Of a stretch of DNA of 64,000 nucleotides, positions 26,883 to 37,001 are shown piece after piece (the first letter of the stretch is position 1; every line of letters begins with the position of its first letter). The notes under the pieces were generated by a model. That model searched no databases and had not been told where the DNA came from. It saw only the letters and a program-made list of their open reading frames with translations. The DNA comes from Opitutia bacterium (GTDB lineage: Bacteria > Verrucomicrobiota > Verrucomicrobiia > Opitutales > Coraliomargaritaceae): positions 1 through 64,000 of the forward strand of contig JAQWIW010000034.1 in assembly GCA_029248665.1 (NCBI GenBank), in the 5' to 3' direction. A program made the position numbers and the translations under genes.

Positions 26883-29261
26883 TTAAGAGTCTACTTTCTT
26901 TGATTCAGTATCAACATCTGTTTCAGTCAATGTCTGAGCTAGATTGCTGTCATCAGTTTCTTCTGATGCTTCCGACTCATCTGCTAGATCATCTCCCAGG
27001 TAACTATCCTGCATATAGTATGCGCTATATTTTTTGTTAGCTGCATATTGAGAATAATAATAAGTTGAAAGCCCTAGAGAAACATTATTTAGAATAGCAC
27101 CTAGTACAGGAGTTTTAGATTCCCATAAGCGCCTAATGCATGAATTCGCTACACTCTTTTTAACTGCATCGTATTTGATCACATAAATAACAGCATCCAC
27201 TAACGGAACAATATTCAAAGAATCACTTACCGCTGCTAATGGGGGCGAATCAATAATAATCTTATCATAATTATCTCTTAATTTGAGTAACATGGATTGA
27301 AATTTACTATTATTTAATATTGCTGTTGGATTTTTCGATTTACCTCCTGAAGGCAAGACATCTAAATTCGGATACACGTCATTAACTATATAAGTTTCAA
27401 TTGCCTCCTCACCTGAAATAAAATCTAGTACCCCACTATCATTTTCAAGTTGTAATGATTTAGCGACATTAGGTAATCGCAAGTCACCATCTAACAACAA
27501 CACTTTCTCTCCATTCGCCGCAAATGAAAGCCCTAAATTACTACTAATGAAAGACTTACCTTCACTCGGAATAGAACTTGTGATAAGGAATACATTTGAA
27601 TTTTTAGACTGATCATTGATTTTAAGATAAGAAAGCATAGATCTAAAATTCTCCGTTACATGGCGATCTGTCAAAGATGCAACTATATGAGATTTTGATA
27701 CTGAATCTAGTTTTTTCACCTTAGGAATTATTCCTAACATCGGGAGTCCTAACGAAGCTTCAATATCGAATACACTTTTCACTTTGTCATCCAGTAATGC
27801 CACAACAAAAATTAAGCCCAAGCCAAAGATAATTCCTCCAAAGAAACCACCTGCCAAGTTTAGAAATATATTTGGTGAAGAAGGTCTGTCTTCACGGGGC
27901 GGGTAAGCTTTATCGATAATTCTAGCATTTGCATTCTTGATATTAACTTGAATCTTTTCCTCAGCCATTAGAGCGGTTAACTTTTGATACGTCATTTGCT
28001 CGACCTCCAAATCACGATATAAAGAATTAAATTCTACACGTGTTTTACTTAATTGGATCATATCACGCTCTTTTTCCAATAATCGCTTAGAAGCTTGCTG
28101 ATAATTATCCTTTGATTCCGTGAAAGCTGCTTGCACATTATCCACAGTATTTTGTATAGCATATCCAAGCTCCGACTGAGATTCTTGCAATTGTTGCAAT
28201 AATAATTTCATTTCCGGATGCTTTTCTCGGTAGCGTTTGCTTTTTGTAGAAATAGCAATTCGTATCGATGATATTTGCTCGATCAAAGAAGCAACGCGAA
28301 TTTGATCGGATATGAAAGGCAATTCCCATAACTCCTTACCTTGCTTTAAATAATTTTGTATCAAGTTCCAGCGAATCTCAGCCTGATCTAAACTCATTTT
28401 TGTTGAGGTTTTAATTTGATTTAGGCTTTCTAACTGTGATGCTGCGATATTTTCTTGTTTGTCTAAAGAAACCGCATTTTTAAGCTCTCTATATTCTGCT
28501 AACTTTAATTCTAATTCCTCTACTCGATTTTTCTTCTGCTCGGCACGCTTGCGTAAATCTTCTACCGCTTTCATTGATGCGTCAATATTTTGACTGAGCA
28601 TTATATTGATATATTCATCGCCAAATAAATTGGCAATTTTTGCAGCCATAATCGGGTTTGGATGAGTGTATCCTATATTGATCATTAAGCTCATCCGCCT
28701 AGGAATAATTTTTCTATTTAATGATAAAATTTCAAAAGCTGTCAGGGGACCTGAAAAGCTAAAGGTCCCTTTGTAAGGGGCCATAAATTGAGCAAGATCA
28801 TCTTCTTGAAAACGTTTTTCAACTCCTTGAACAATTGAAGCACTCTCCAATTTACTAATTTGTGTATTTAAATCTTCCGCTGTTCTAATTTCATTTTGCT
28901 CGAGATTATTTGTTGTACGCATGACTGAGGGGTCATCTCTCAATAACTCGATAGTCGCATAAGCAGTATAAAGTTTTGTTTTGTTGAAAGTATACAGAAT
29001 TGATCCCAAAAATATGATAAAAAATACTATAATTAGATACCAAATTCTCTCGCGAATAATGAAGAGATAATCTCTTAAAGTCCTCTGAGGTCCCTGTTCT
29101 TCACTTATATTCCCATATGATCCATAGCCGTAATTACCAGGGTTACCACCTCCGTATCGATAGCTACCATTGCTGTTATATTGAGGATTACTGTAGTTAT
29201 TGTAACCACCGTAGTGGTTGCCATTGATATCAGATTCTCTGCCAGTGTAGTCGTTTTTCAT
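26883..29261 (-). CDS. Wzc-like polysaccharide co-polymerase and BY-kinase
   Basis: This 792-residue protein fuses a chain-length-determinant domain with a bacterial tyrosine kinase. A first membrane helix (about 74-93) follows a Wzz-type start (RTLRDYLFIIRERIW). A long coiled-coil region spans about 220-440, and a second helix (about 470-490) leads to the kinase with Walker A (SIPSEGKSF), Walker A' (VLLLDGDLR) and Walker B (IIIDSPP). The C-terminus has a Tyr cluster (STYYYSQYAANKKYSAYY), typical autophosphorylation sites. Unusually, the first 60 residues are rich in Tyr, Gly and Asn and also carry many tyrosines. It would control length and export of a surface polysaccharide with the Wza-like protein 3 bases upstream. 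Confidence 0.92.
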   Translation of the reverse strand: MKNDYTGRESDINGNHYGGYNNYSNPQYNSNGSYRYGGGNPGNYGYGSYGNISEEQGPQRTLRDYLFIIRERIWYLIIVFFIIFLGSILYTFNKTKLYTAYATIELLRDDPSVMRTTNNLEQNEIRTAEDLNTQISKLESASIVQGVEKRFQEDDLAQFMAPYKGTFSFSGPLTAFEILSLNRKIIPRRMSLMINIGYTHPNPIMAAKIANLFGDEYINIMLSQNIDASMKAVEDLRKRAEQKKNRVEELELKLAEYRELKNAVSLDKQENIAASQLESLNQIKTSTKMSLDQAEIRWNLIQNYLKQGKELWELPFISDQIRVASLIEQISSIRIAISTKSKRYREKHPEMKLLLQQLQESQSELGYAIQNTVDNVQAAFTESKDNYQQASKRLLEKERDMIQLSKTRVEFNSLYRDLEVEQMTYQKLTALMAEEKIQVNIKNANARIIDKAYPPREDRPSSPNIFLNLAGGFFGGIIFGLGLIFVVALLDDKVKSVFDIEASLGLPMLGIIPKVKKLDSVSKSHIVASLTDRHVTENFRSMLSYLKINDQSKNSNVFLITSSIPSEGKSFISSNLGLSFAANGEKVLLLDGDLRLPNVAKSLQLENDSGVLDFISGEEAIETYIVNDVYPNLDVLPSGGKSKNPTAILNNSKFQSMLLKLRDNYDKIIIDSPPLAAVSDSLNIVPLVDAVIYVIKYDAVKKSVANSCIRRLWESKTPVLGAILNNVSLGLSTYYYSQYAANKKYSAYYMQDSYLGDDLADESEASEETDDSNLAQTLTETDVDTESKKVDS

Positions 29262-29264
29262 TCT

Positions 29265-29927
29265 TTAAATTATTCTTTCTGGAACCCAAATTGTATCGCC
29301 TTCTTTTAAAATCATATCCTTTGCATTTGCGTTCATTAAAATTCGATTAAAATTAACTTCAAATTGTTCGGTCTTCCCTGATTCATCCACTCGCTTAATT
29401 GTAATAGATTTAGGGTTCCCTAAACGGCTAACTCCGTTGGCGCTTGCTATTGCCTCTGTTAAGGTCATTTCTCTATCTGGTGGCATTTCGACTACTCCTG
29501 GGCGATTAACCGATCCTAAAATACGTACTATTTTAGGTGAAAAAGATACCACTAAAAGCGAAATTTGGGGGTCTACCAAGTAATCTCGATTATACAACTG
29601 TGTGATTAAATCCTGAGCATCAGAAATTGATAAATTTGCCACTTTAACTTTTTTTATCAAGGGAAGTGTTACTGTACCATCTGCTTCAATCCTAACGCTT
29701 TTCTCAAGGTCAGGTTCTAGAAAAACAGATATTCGAATCACATCTGATGGCTTTAAAACATAATTCTCATCGACAACAATGCCAAAATTTGAAGATATAT
29801 TCCCTCCATTTGTATTGTTACTTCCACCACTCTCGGAAGAGCCATATGAAAAGTTACCATTTGAGCTTTCTTGCCCATAAGCTAGCAAACATACCAAAAA
29901 GAGGGAAAAAGAGTATATATATTTCAT
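29265..29927 (-). CDS. Wza-like polysaccharide export protein
   Basis: The 220-residue product has a signal peptide (about 1-18, ending LLAYG) and a poly-export domain starting YVLKPSDVIRISVFLEPDLE, followed by an SLBB-type domain (ILGSVNRPGVVEMP) and the ending EGDTIWVPERII. It is shorter than E. coli Wza and lacks a lipobox, so it resembles the small export proteins of exosortase-type polysaccharide systems. It would form the periplasmic or outer-membrane part of the export path together with the kinase gene located 3 bases downstream. Confidence 0.9.
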   Translation of the reverse strand: MKYIYSFSLFLVCLLAYGQESSNGNFSYGSSESGGSNNTNGGNISSNFGIVVDENYVLKPSDVIRISVFLEPDLEKSVRIEADGTVTLPLIKKVKVANLSISDAQDLITQLYNRDYLVDPQISLLVVSFSPKIVRILGSVNRPGVVEMPPDREMTLTEAIASANGVSRLGNPKSITIKRVDESGKTEQFEVNFNRILMNANAKDMILKEGDTIWVPERII

Positions 29928-30021
29928 CCGAACTATAAAAAGAATTTAAGGCTACTATAGAGGCACACTGCCAAAAGACTTATTTATTAGATCTGAATTG
30001 AAAGATATATCAATAGTTAAA

Positions 30022-31197
30022 TTAATACTTAACTCTAGCAGTAATATTATATTCTTTAAGAATATAATCACTTTGAGCATCACTTTCAATGTATCGATAA
30101 CCTGCACTTAAACTATAATTTACAGACGGAATATAATGTAATTTCAGAGCGACACTATCCAATGTCTCGTATCTACTTTGAGTGCCTCTGAATGCATCAG
30201 CTCTAAAAAATTTTAATGTGCGTCCATAATTAAGAGATAATTTATAATCTGAATTGATGGTATAAATAGAAAATATATTACCATTAGTAGATCTATACGT
30301 ACTTCCACTACCTGCTGCATCAAAATCTCTTGAAGCTCTAAGGGATGTTTTAAATTTCGGAGTCACTTGCCATGTTAGATTTGATGTAGCACCGAATGAA
30401 TTGAAATCTTTATTGGTGTAAGAAAAGCTTAAAGTGCGATAACCAAGATCAAAGCTACCAGTAAGTTTAGGCAAGATTTCACCATTTAGACCGATATTGT
30501 AGTAGCTTGAATCTGTGTCATATTTTGGATAATTTAGGGATAACCTTTCCCCAACCTTTGTATCAGTTATAGAAACACCATAAACAATATTCAATTTTTC
30601 TGAATAACGATAGATTAATTTAATCGGTATATTAAAAGTTTCTTTAGCAGCTAATCTATCAGCATGTGTATCGTAAGATAAATCTACTAAATTTGCTCCG
30701 AGAGATAATGATAATTTAGGTGAGTAATTATATTGTGTTAAAAAAGAAGCCCTTTCAGTAACCGTTTCGACTAAAACATCCTGAGCTCCAGTACTGAACT
30801 CCGATATAGCGTTTTCTCCTTCATTATATGAATAACTAAAAATATTATTTAAAATTGGATTTGGGTCGTAAGAACCGTTCAATGTAACTTTCAATAATTC
30901 AGTATCTAAATCACTGTATTTATTATACTCAAGAAAATCATAAATCACTTTTAGACTCATATCTAGTGAGGTATCTCTTGCACCAAAAGTAATAAGCGCA
31001 CCCGGGGAAAATCTGTAAATCCCATCGGACAGTTCATTACTTTGCGTCCTTATGACATTAGAAGAATTCTTGTAACTGACTGAAGAGTCAATATTAACGG
31101 AAATAGCATCACCAATTTGCACAAAACTAGATCCAGCTAATGTTAAATGTAATAATATATAATAAATATACAATAAGTTTAATCTCAAAAAATTCAT
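30022..31197 (-). CDS. Outer-membrane beta-barrel protein of the polysaccharide cluster
   Basis: The 391-residue product has an N-terminal signal sequence and a long series of alternating polar/hydrophobic strands (for example LSLSLGANLVDLSYDTH, KTSLRASRDFDAAGSGS and SLNYGRTLKFFRAD). It ends in an aromatic residue after YNITARVKY, a feature of outer-membrane barrels. Barrels of this type (EpsL/BBP2-like) lie beside Wza and Wzc genes in exopolysaccharide clusters and may form the exit pore. It heads the minus-strand group of barrel, Wza-like and Wzc-like genes. The family assignment rests on composition and context. Confidence 0.7.
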   Translation of the reverse strand: MNFLRLNLLYIYYILLHLTLAGSSFVQIGDAISVNIDSSVSYKNSSNVIRTQSNELSDGIYRFSPGALITFGARDTSLDMSLKVIYDFLEYNKYSDLDTELLKVTLNGSYDPNPILNNIFSYSYNEGENAISEFSTGAQDVLVETVTERASFLTQYNYSPKLSLSLGANLVDLSYDTHADRLAAKETFNIPIKLIYRYSEKLNIVYGVSITDTKVGERLSLNYPKYDTDSSYYNIGLNGEILPKLTGSFDLGYRTLSFSYTNKDFNSFGATSNLTWQVTPKFKTSLRASRDFDAAGSGSTYRSTNGNIFSIYTINSDYKLSLNYGRTLKFFRADAFRGTQSRYETLDSVALKLHYIPSVNYSLSAGYRYIESDAQSDYILKEYNITARVKY

Positions 31198-31281
31198 GAG
31201 GTTATATAAGTTATTAATTGTGATTGTGTAAAGAAAAAATTGTACAATTGACGATTAGTTATTTTACATCACATTAGATAT

Positions 31282-32916
31282 ATGAATAAGAATGAGCTAT
31301 CTAAAAAAGATACCCCTCTATTACTGGGGCTATTAGTTAAAAAATTCACCGATAATGGCACCCCATATATTCATTTTAATTGGGGCAAAATTTCACTTTT
31401 ATTTGTTCTATTAATGACATTTCTCTGGTTGTCACTGGCGACTTTGTTATTCGCATATTTTAAATATGTGAAGGATTTTGATACGGTTAAATTTTCGAAT
31501 ATGATCTTGCTTCCGATTAAATATGGTGAGCACAAGATTGAAATGGGTGATCGGCATGTTGAGCGAGGACTAGATGCAGTCAAAGAAAGTAATTATTCCG
31601 ATGGAATTCGCTTGTTAAGACTTGGATTAGCTCGTTCTCCAGGAAATTTAGAAGGGCTAGTATCCTTAGCTCAAATTTATGAATATGGTATCGATAGAAA
31701 AGATATTGCTATTGAAATGTATTTAAGTGGATTTGAATATAATGGAATTAATGATACAGATTTCTGTGTAGCTGCTTTACAGTCACTGCTCAAAAATAAA
31801 ATGGATACTGAGATAATATCTATAGCAAATGAATATTTACCTAAACAATTCAAGAGAGGAGATAACCCAAATTTTCAAACTTTAGCATACGCAGCTGCAA
31901 GTTCCTCTTTTTATCGTGGTAATTTTGATAAATCTGAAGACTACATTAATACTTTTTTACTGAATGAATCCATTGAAGGCATAATATTATCTGCCAAAAT
32001 TAGTTGGGATCGGGGTAATAAATATTCTTCGATCAAAAAATTAGAGTCTTCGCTTTATAAATTTCCAAATTCTGACGTATTATTTACCCAACTCAGCTTC
32101 TTTTACCGAGAAATTGATGACTATGACTCAGCTAGGCGTTATACCAAATTAAGAAATATAAAGTCTCCTTCAGATCCAAATCCAATTATCGAATTAATTT
32201 ATCTATACGATAAACAGCAAAAAGAGGACAAGGTCATTGAATATAGTAAACAAATCATCAATAATTTTAGTGATAGTGAAACAGCTATCTTTCAATTAGC
32301 AAACTTCGCAGCATCAAGTGGAAAAATAAACATTGCACAATTTTGCTATGAATTAGCCTTAGAAAAAGACTATGAGTTAGAAAATTTTGCACTTTCCTTA
32401 ATAGAGGCCCATATTTCAACGAAAGATTATGAAGGAGCCGTAAATTTTTCTGAAGAATTGTTATTAGAAAATCCCAAATGGCTAAAAAAACAATGGTATA
32501 TCTTTAGCAGCTTAAGGGCGCTCGCATCTTTTGGCTTGAATAGACCAGATCTTGGAGAAATTTATCTTGGGGAATTTCTCAGTAACCCCAACATCACCTC
32601 TTCTTCTTATGTAGCTGTAGCTGAACGCTTTATTGATAATAAAATGTATTCTAGGGCACAGGAAATTTTAAATTTAGCCTATAATAATGACGAAAACAAT
32701 CAGCGGATTCTAAAAAGTTTAATTAGAGTGAACCTTGAACTAGGGATGACTCAAGATTTAGGAGATCAAATTAAAAAATTACTTCAAACAAGACGTCCTG
32801 AAAAAGAGTTACTTAAAGATGCTTATAATCGATTAGGAAGTGATTTATTTATTTTTACAAAAAACCGATCCGCTATTTTAATGGAACTAGGGGCAATCCT
32901 TAGAGAGCAATTCTAA
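31282..32916 (+). CDS. Membrane-anchored TPR protein
   Basis: The 544-residue protein has one membrane helix (about 35-60) and then repeated helical pairs of TPR type, for example SNYSDGIRLLRLGLARSPGN, ASSGKINIAQFCYELALEKD and NKMYSRAQEILNLAYNNDEN. No enzyme motif is seen. It is divergent from the polysaccharide export genes, with 84 bases between the starts, so a shared promoter region is likely. TPR proteins are frequent partners in exosortase-type polysaccharide clusters. Its exact role is unknown. Confidence 0.75.
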   Translation: MNKNELSKKDTPLLLGLLVKKFTDNGTPYIHFNWGKISLLFVLLMTFLWLSLATLLFAYFKYVKDFDTVKFSNMILLPIKYGEHKIEMGDRHVERGLDAVKESNYSDGIRLLRLGLARSPGNLEGLVSLAQIYEYGIDRKDIAIEMYLSGFEYNGINDTDFCVAALQSLLKNKMDTEIISIANEYLPKQFKRGDNPNFQTLAYAAASSSFYRGNFDKSEDYINTFLLNESIEGIILSAKISWDRGNKYSSIKKLESSLYKFPNSDVLFTQLSFFYREIDDYDSARRYTKLRNIKSPSDPNPIIELIYLYDKQQKEDKVIEYSKQIINNFSDSETAIFQLANFAASSGKINIAQFCYELALEKDYELENFALSLIEAHISTKDYEGAVNFSEELLLENPKWLKKQWYIFSSLRALASFGLNRPDLGEIYLGEFLSNPNITSSSYVAVAERFIDNKMYSRAQEILNLAYNNDENNQRILKSLIRVNLELGMTQDLGDQIKKLLQTRRPEKELLKDAYNRLGSDLFIFTKNRSAILMELGAILREQF

Positions 32917-32965
32917 AAAAAGCTCTTCAGTTAAAATAAAAGGTAATTTAGTGAAATAAATTAGG

Positions 32966-34054
32966 TCAGAATTCTTGCTCAAGAGCCGTTAAAATTCGTT
33001 CATTTTGGGATTCAGTCCCAATGGTAATTCGAATATATTCAGGCAACTTATAACTATCTAATGGGCGAATTATAATACCCTTAGCTTGAAGCTTTTTAAA
33101 AAGCGCTTGCCCCTGGCCCACTTGTACAAAGACAAAATTAGCAGAACCACCATAGACCTTTAAGCCTAGATCACTTAAGCCTTCAACTAAACGCTTTCTA
33201 CCTAAATTATTTGCTTTTTTACATTGGTTTAGAAAATCGAAATCGCTTAAAGCACCAATAGCTGCGACTTGAGATAGGCTGTTCACATTAAATGGCTGCC
33301 TCACACGATTCAATAAAGCAATTAATTTGGGATTACCATATCCATATCCTATACGAAGACCACCTAGTCCGTAAATCTTCGAAAAAGTCCTCAAACAAAT
33401 AATATTTCTACCTTCTAAAATGAAAGGAACAAGGTCGGGTAGTTCCTCAAGGTATTCAGCATACGCCTCGTCAAAGCAAAGAATTACATGCTCAGGCATA
33501 GATTCAATAAATTCAATAATTTCGGATCGATGATTAGCCATGCCCGTTGGATTGTTTGGACTCGCAATAAAAACCAAACGCGTATTAGAGGTAATGGCTT
33601 TACGCATAGCTTTTAAATCATGCTTAAAATCATCCATTGGTACATCAATGACATTAGCTCCAAATAAACGAGCCACTAAACGATAAACGATAAAGGAATA
33701 TGAGCCGACAACAACGTCCAAACCAGGCCTCAAAAAAACATGCCCTAGCAACTCGATGACTTCATTGGAACCATTTCCAACAATAATATTTTCAGAGCTC
33801 AAAGAAAGATGATTTGCGATTACCTCTTTTAATTCAGTGCAACTCCCATCTGGGTATAGATGAACTGAATCTAAAGCATTAGCCATACTACGAAGTGCTT
33901 TAGGCGATGGGCCAAAAGGATTCTCATTTGAGGCTAATTTATCAATAGCATCAATTTTTAATCCATATTCCTTGGCGACAGCGTATAATGGCTTGCCGGG
34001 AATATACATTGGCTGATCGAAAACTCCAGGATTTGCTAAATCGAGATAATTCAT
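32966..34054 (-). CDS. hisC: Histidinol-phosphate aminotransferase
   Basis: This 362-residue, fold-type I PLP enzyme shows KLASNENPFGPSP near the N-terminus, SPNNPTG, the CFDEAYAEY strand and the PLP lysine in RTFSKIYGLGGLRIGYG, followed by RQPFNVNSLSQ. The length and motifs are those of HisC, which transfers an amino group from glutamate to imidazole acetol phosphate in histidine synthesis. Related HisC-like enzymes can also use aromatic 2-oxo acids. It stands alone here, not in a his operon, and is divergent from the RmlD-like gene. Confidence 0.9.
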   Translation of the reverse strand: MNYLDLANPGVFDQPMYIPGKPLYAVAKEYGLKIDAIDKLASNENPFGPSPKALRSMANALDSVHLYPDGSCTELKEVIANHLSLSSENIIVGNGSNEVIELLGHVFLRPGLDVVVGSYSFIVYRLVARLFGANVIDVPMDDFKHDLKAMRKAITSNTRLVFIASPNNPTGMANHRSEIIEFIESMPEHVILCFDEAYAEYLEELPDLVPFILEGRNIICLRTFSKIYGLGGLRIGYGYGNPKLIALLNRVRQPFNVNSLSQVAAIGALSDFDFLNQCKKANNLGRKRLVEGLSDLGLKVYGGSANFVFVQVGQGQALFKKLQAKGIIIRPLDSYKLPEYIRITIGTESQNERILTALEQEF

Positions 34055-34108
34055 AATGGAATATATTTGAAATAAGCTTAAATAATTGCAATTAAGGTAA
34101 AGTCTATA

Positions 34109-34990
34109 ATGAAAACCCTACTCATCGGCATATCAAGTCCTATCGGACAATCTTTTTTAAAAGCATCATCCAATCGAGGTCTTAATGTCATCGGAATTTC
34201 TGATTCTGATACTACATTTACAGGTACTCCGTTCCACAAGGTGATAGAATGTGATTTAAAAGATCAACAAAAGCTTCAAGCAATTTGCTTTCAAGAATGG
34301 CCTGATGTTTTAATTAATTGCCTAGAGGAAGACGAAGACGAAGGGAAAATGGCTGATTTGAATACAAATTTACCTAAATTCTTATCGCAATTAACTCACC
34401 ACTTAGGCACTCGGCTGATTCACCTTTCAAGCAATGCTATTTTTGATGGTTCCCAATCTGATTTTTATAGATCAACAGACAAGCCAAACCCACAGACATT
34501 TTATGGACAGACTAAGCTCTTAGGCGAAAAAGAAATTCTCAAAAATAGCATCTCGAATCCTCTAATATTAAGAATACCTAAAATCTTATCTCCTGAACTA
34601 GAAACTGAAAATAATAACTTTAACCAGTTAGTTAAACAAACAGCACAAAAGTTAGAAGTGATTCAATTAAGTAAACATACCCAATTACAGCCAACAAGCT
34701 CAATAAATATTGCAGATGTTATCTTAGAACTATGTGAAAGAAAAGACCTCCATGGGATTTTCCATTGGGCAGGTAGCGAATCGATTAGTGAATATGATCT
34801 CGCCTTACATATTTTACGACGAGCAAATATAAAAAACCCCGAAAAATTCATCAATCTCAGCGATGATTCAATAAAGAGAAACTTTTGTATGGAATTACAT
34901 CCATTAAATAATAAGCTCAAAACTAAAGCTTTAAGCATACAAGAACTTTTTGAAGAATTAGACTATAAAGAACCGCTAAAATTTAACTAA
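34109..34990 (+). CDS. RmlD-like NAD(P)-dependent sugar reductase
   Basis: This 293-residue short-chain dehydrogenase of the extended type has a nucleotide-binding start, LLIGISSPIGQSF, which is a modified GxxGxxG. It has the RmlD pattern of an early Asn followed by HLSSNAIFDGSQSDFY, and YGQTKLLGE supplies the catalytic Tyr-x-x-x-Lys. The family reduces dTDP-4-keto-rhamnose and similar sugars for surface glycans. The second glycine of the fingerprint is replaced (GISSPIG), so cofactor use is uncertain. It ends 16 bases before dnaE on the same strand, but a functional link is not evident. Confidence 0.75.
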   Translation: MKTLLIGISSPIGQSFLKASSNRGLNVIGISDSDTTFTGTPFHKVIECDLKDQQKLQAICFQEWPDVLINCLEEDEDEGKMADLNTNLPKFLSQLTHHLGTRLIHLSSNAIFDGSQSDFYRSTDKPNPQTFYGQTKLLGEKEILKNSISNPLILRIPKILSPELETENNNFNQLVKQTAQKLEVIQLSKHTQLQPTSSINIADVILELCERKDLHGIFHWAGSESISEYDLALHILRRANIKNPEKFINLSDDSIKRNFCMELHPLNNKLKTKALSIQELFEELDYKEPLKFN

Positions 34991-35006
34991 TTCATAACTT
35001 ACACTA

Positions 35007-37001
35007 ATGCCTCCTAAAGATAAAGAATTCGTACACCTTCATGTACATACTGACCATAGTCTACTCGATGGTTGTGCTAAAATAGACCGGCTGTGTGAGC
35101 GCGCTGAAGAGTTAGGCATGAAAGCGCTCTCGATAACTGATCATGGAGTACTTTATGGATTAACTTCTTTTTTTAAAAAAGCTAAAAGCCACGGAATTAA
35201 GCCACTTCTTGGATGTGAGATCTACTTAGTTTATGAAAATGAATTAGGGATCGATAACGAGGCACGATCTAAACAAAAAGCCTACCACATGGGTCTCTTA
35301 GCCAAAAGCTTCAAAGGCTACCAAAACCTGTGTAAAATCATCTCTAAAGCACACACCAAAGGCTTCTACAAAAGACCTCGTACCGATCTAGATACTTTAG
35401 CGAAATACAGTGAAGACTTAATTGGATTTTCAGGCTGTTTAGCTGCAGTTATTCCAAGATTATTATCTGAAAATAATTATGAAGCGGCACGTGAAGCCGC
35501 GGCCAAATTTATTGATATATTTGGCAAAGAAAACTTTATTATTGAGCTAATGGATCATGGCTTAAGTGATCAAAAAAAAATCATTCCCGACCTTATTCGC
35601 CTAGCTACTGAATTTAAATTAAAGATCGTAGCAACTAACGATGTACACTACGTGAATGAAACAGATTGGATGCCACACGATTCTTTACTGTGCATACAGA
35701 CTGGAGCCAAATTAACCGATGAAAAGCGAATGCGGTATGACGCACAGCAATTTTTCTTAAAGTCTAGAGAGGAAATGGAATTAATTTTCAAAGAATGCCC
35801 TGAATCAATCACCAACACGACTGCAGTCGCTGAAATGTGTGATGTTGCCTTACCTTTTGGCGAAAACCACTACCCTGTTTTTGAAACACCCAAAACCCTC
35901 AAATATTCTAAAGATGATTCAAACTTTGATCGAATTACCGATATTTATGTCGAAAAGAAAAATGAAGTATTAAAGAGAGATGATAAGCCCCCTATTACTC
36001 TATCCTCTTCAGAGAAATCAAAATTAAAAAATAACGGGCTCTACCTCTTTGATTTATGCAAAAAAGGTTTATTAGAGCGTTACGGCATTAATTATGATAC
36101 CACGGATGAAAAATCAAAAGATCTCGATGAGAAAGCCCTGAGTATTTGCCGTCAATTAGACTATGAATTAGCCATCATATCGGGGACTGGATTTGTTGAC
36201 TACTTTTTGATTGTTTGGGACTTTATTCGTTGGGCTAGAGAAAAAGGCATTCCTGTTGGCCCTGGAAGAGGATCAGGCGCAGGTTGCTTAGTATCCTATA
36301 TTTTAAAAATAACCGATATCGATCCGTTAAAATTCGGCTTACTCTTTGAACGCATGCTCAACTTGGAGCGAATTTCTCCACCTGATTTTGACGTAGATTT
36401 TTGCATGCGACGCCGAGACGAAGTAGTGGAATATGTTCGAGAAAAATATGGCGAAGATCGAGTAGCCAATATTATAACCTTTGGCACCTTTGGAGCAAAA
36501 ATGATTGTTCGAGATTTAGCTCGAGTGAATAATATTGAGTATTCTGTCGCGGATAAGATCGCAAAAATGATCCCTGATGAACTCAATATCACTTTAAGTG
36601 ATTCAGTCAAAAAATCCCAAGAATTAGCCAAGGAGGTCAAAAGTAACCCATTAGCTAAGAAAATTATTGAAGAAGGAAAAATTATTGAAGGAATGATCCG
36701 AAATACTGGAAAGCATGCCTGTGGAATTATCATTGCTGACCAAGATATCACCGATCTCATTCCTGTTACGATGCAAGAAGGAGCTTTGACTACTCAATAT
36801 CCTAAGGGTCCCTCCGAAGATTTAGGACTCTTAAAAATGGATTTTCTCGGTCTCAAAACACTCACTATCATTAGTGATGCTGAAGCTTATATTTCAAAAA
36901 ATAATCAAACTGAACCATTTAATATTGAAAAAATATCGTTAAGGGATGAGGCCACATTTAAATTATTAAATAGCGGTAAAACAACAGGTGTTTTCAGCTA
37001 G
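35007..37001 (+). CDS. dnaE: DNA polymerase III alpha subunit, N-terminal part (frameshifted)
   Basis: The 664-residue frame carries the PHP domain ([15 protein letters not shown] and [11 protein letters not shown]) and the polymerase palm. The palm has [16 protein letters not shown] and the catalytic Asp pair in [14 protein letters not shown], and the frame continues with [11 protein letters not shown] near residue 575. It stops at TAG (36999-37001) right after TTGVFS, where DnaE proteins read [14 protein letters not shown]. The missing residues continue in the next frame from 36995, so a single base is missing in a TTTTC run. Together both parts give about 1227 residues, a normal DnaE length. 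Confidence 0.93.
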   Translation: MPPKDKEFVHLHVHTDHSLLDGCAKIDRLCERAEELGMKALSITDHGVLYGLTSFFKKAKSHGIKPLLGCEIYLVYENELGIDNEARSKQKAYHMGLLAKSFKGYQNLCKIISKAHTKGFYKRPRTDLDTLAKYSEDLIGFSGCLAAVIPRLLSENNYEAAREAAAKFIDIFGKENFIIELMDHGLSDQKKIIPDLIRLATEFKLKIVATNDVHYVNETDWMPHDSLLCIQTGAKLTDEKRMRYDAQQFFLKSREEMELIFKECPESITNTTAVAEMCDVALPFGENHYPVFETPKTLKYSKDDSNFDRITDIYVEKKNEVLKRDDKPPITLSSSEKSKLKNNGLYLFDLCKKGLLERYGINYDTTDEKSKDLDEKALSICRQLDYELAIISGTGFVDYFLIVWDFIRWAREKGIPVGPGRGSGAGCLVSYILKITDIDPLKFGLLFERMLNLERISPPDFDVDFCMRRRDEVVEYVREKYGEDRVANIITFGTFGAKMIVRDLARVNNIEYSVADKIAKMIPDELNITLSDSVKKSQELAKEVKSNPLAKKIIEEGKIIEGMIRNTGKHACGIIIADQDITDLIPVTMQEGALTTQYPKGPSEDLGLLKMDFLGLKTLTIISDAEAYISKNNQTEPFNIEKISLRDEATFKLLNSGKTTGVFS

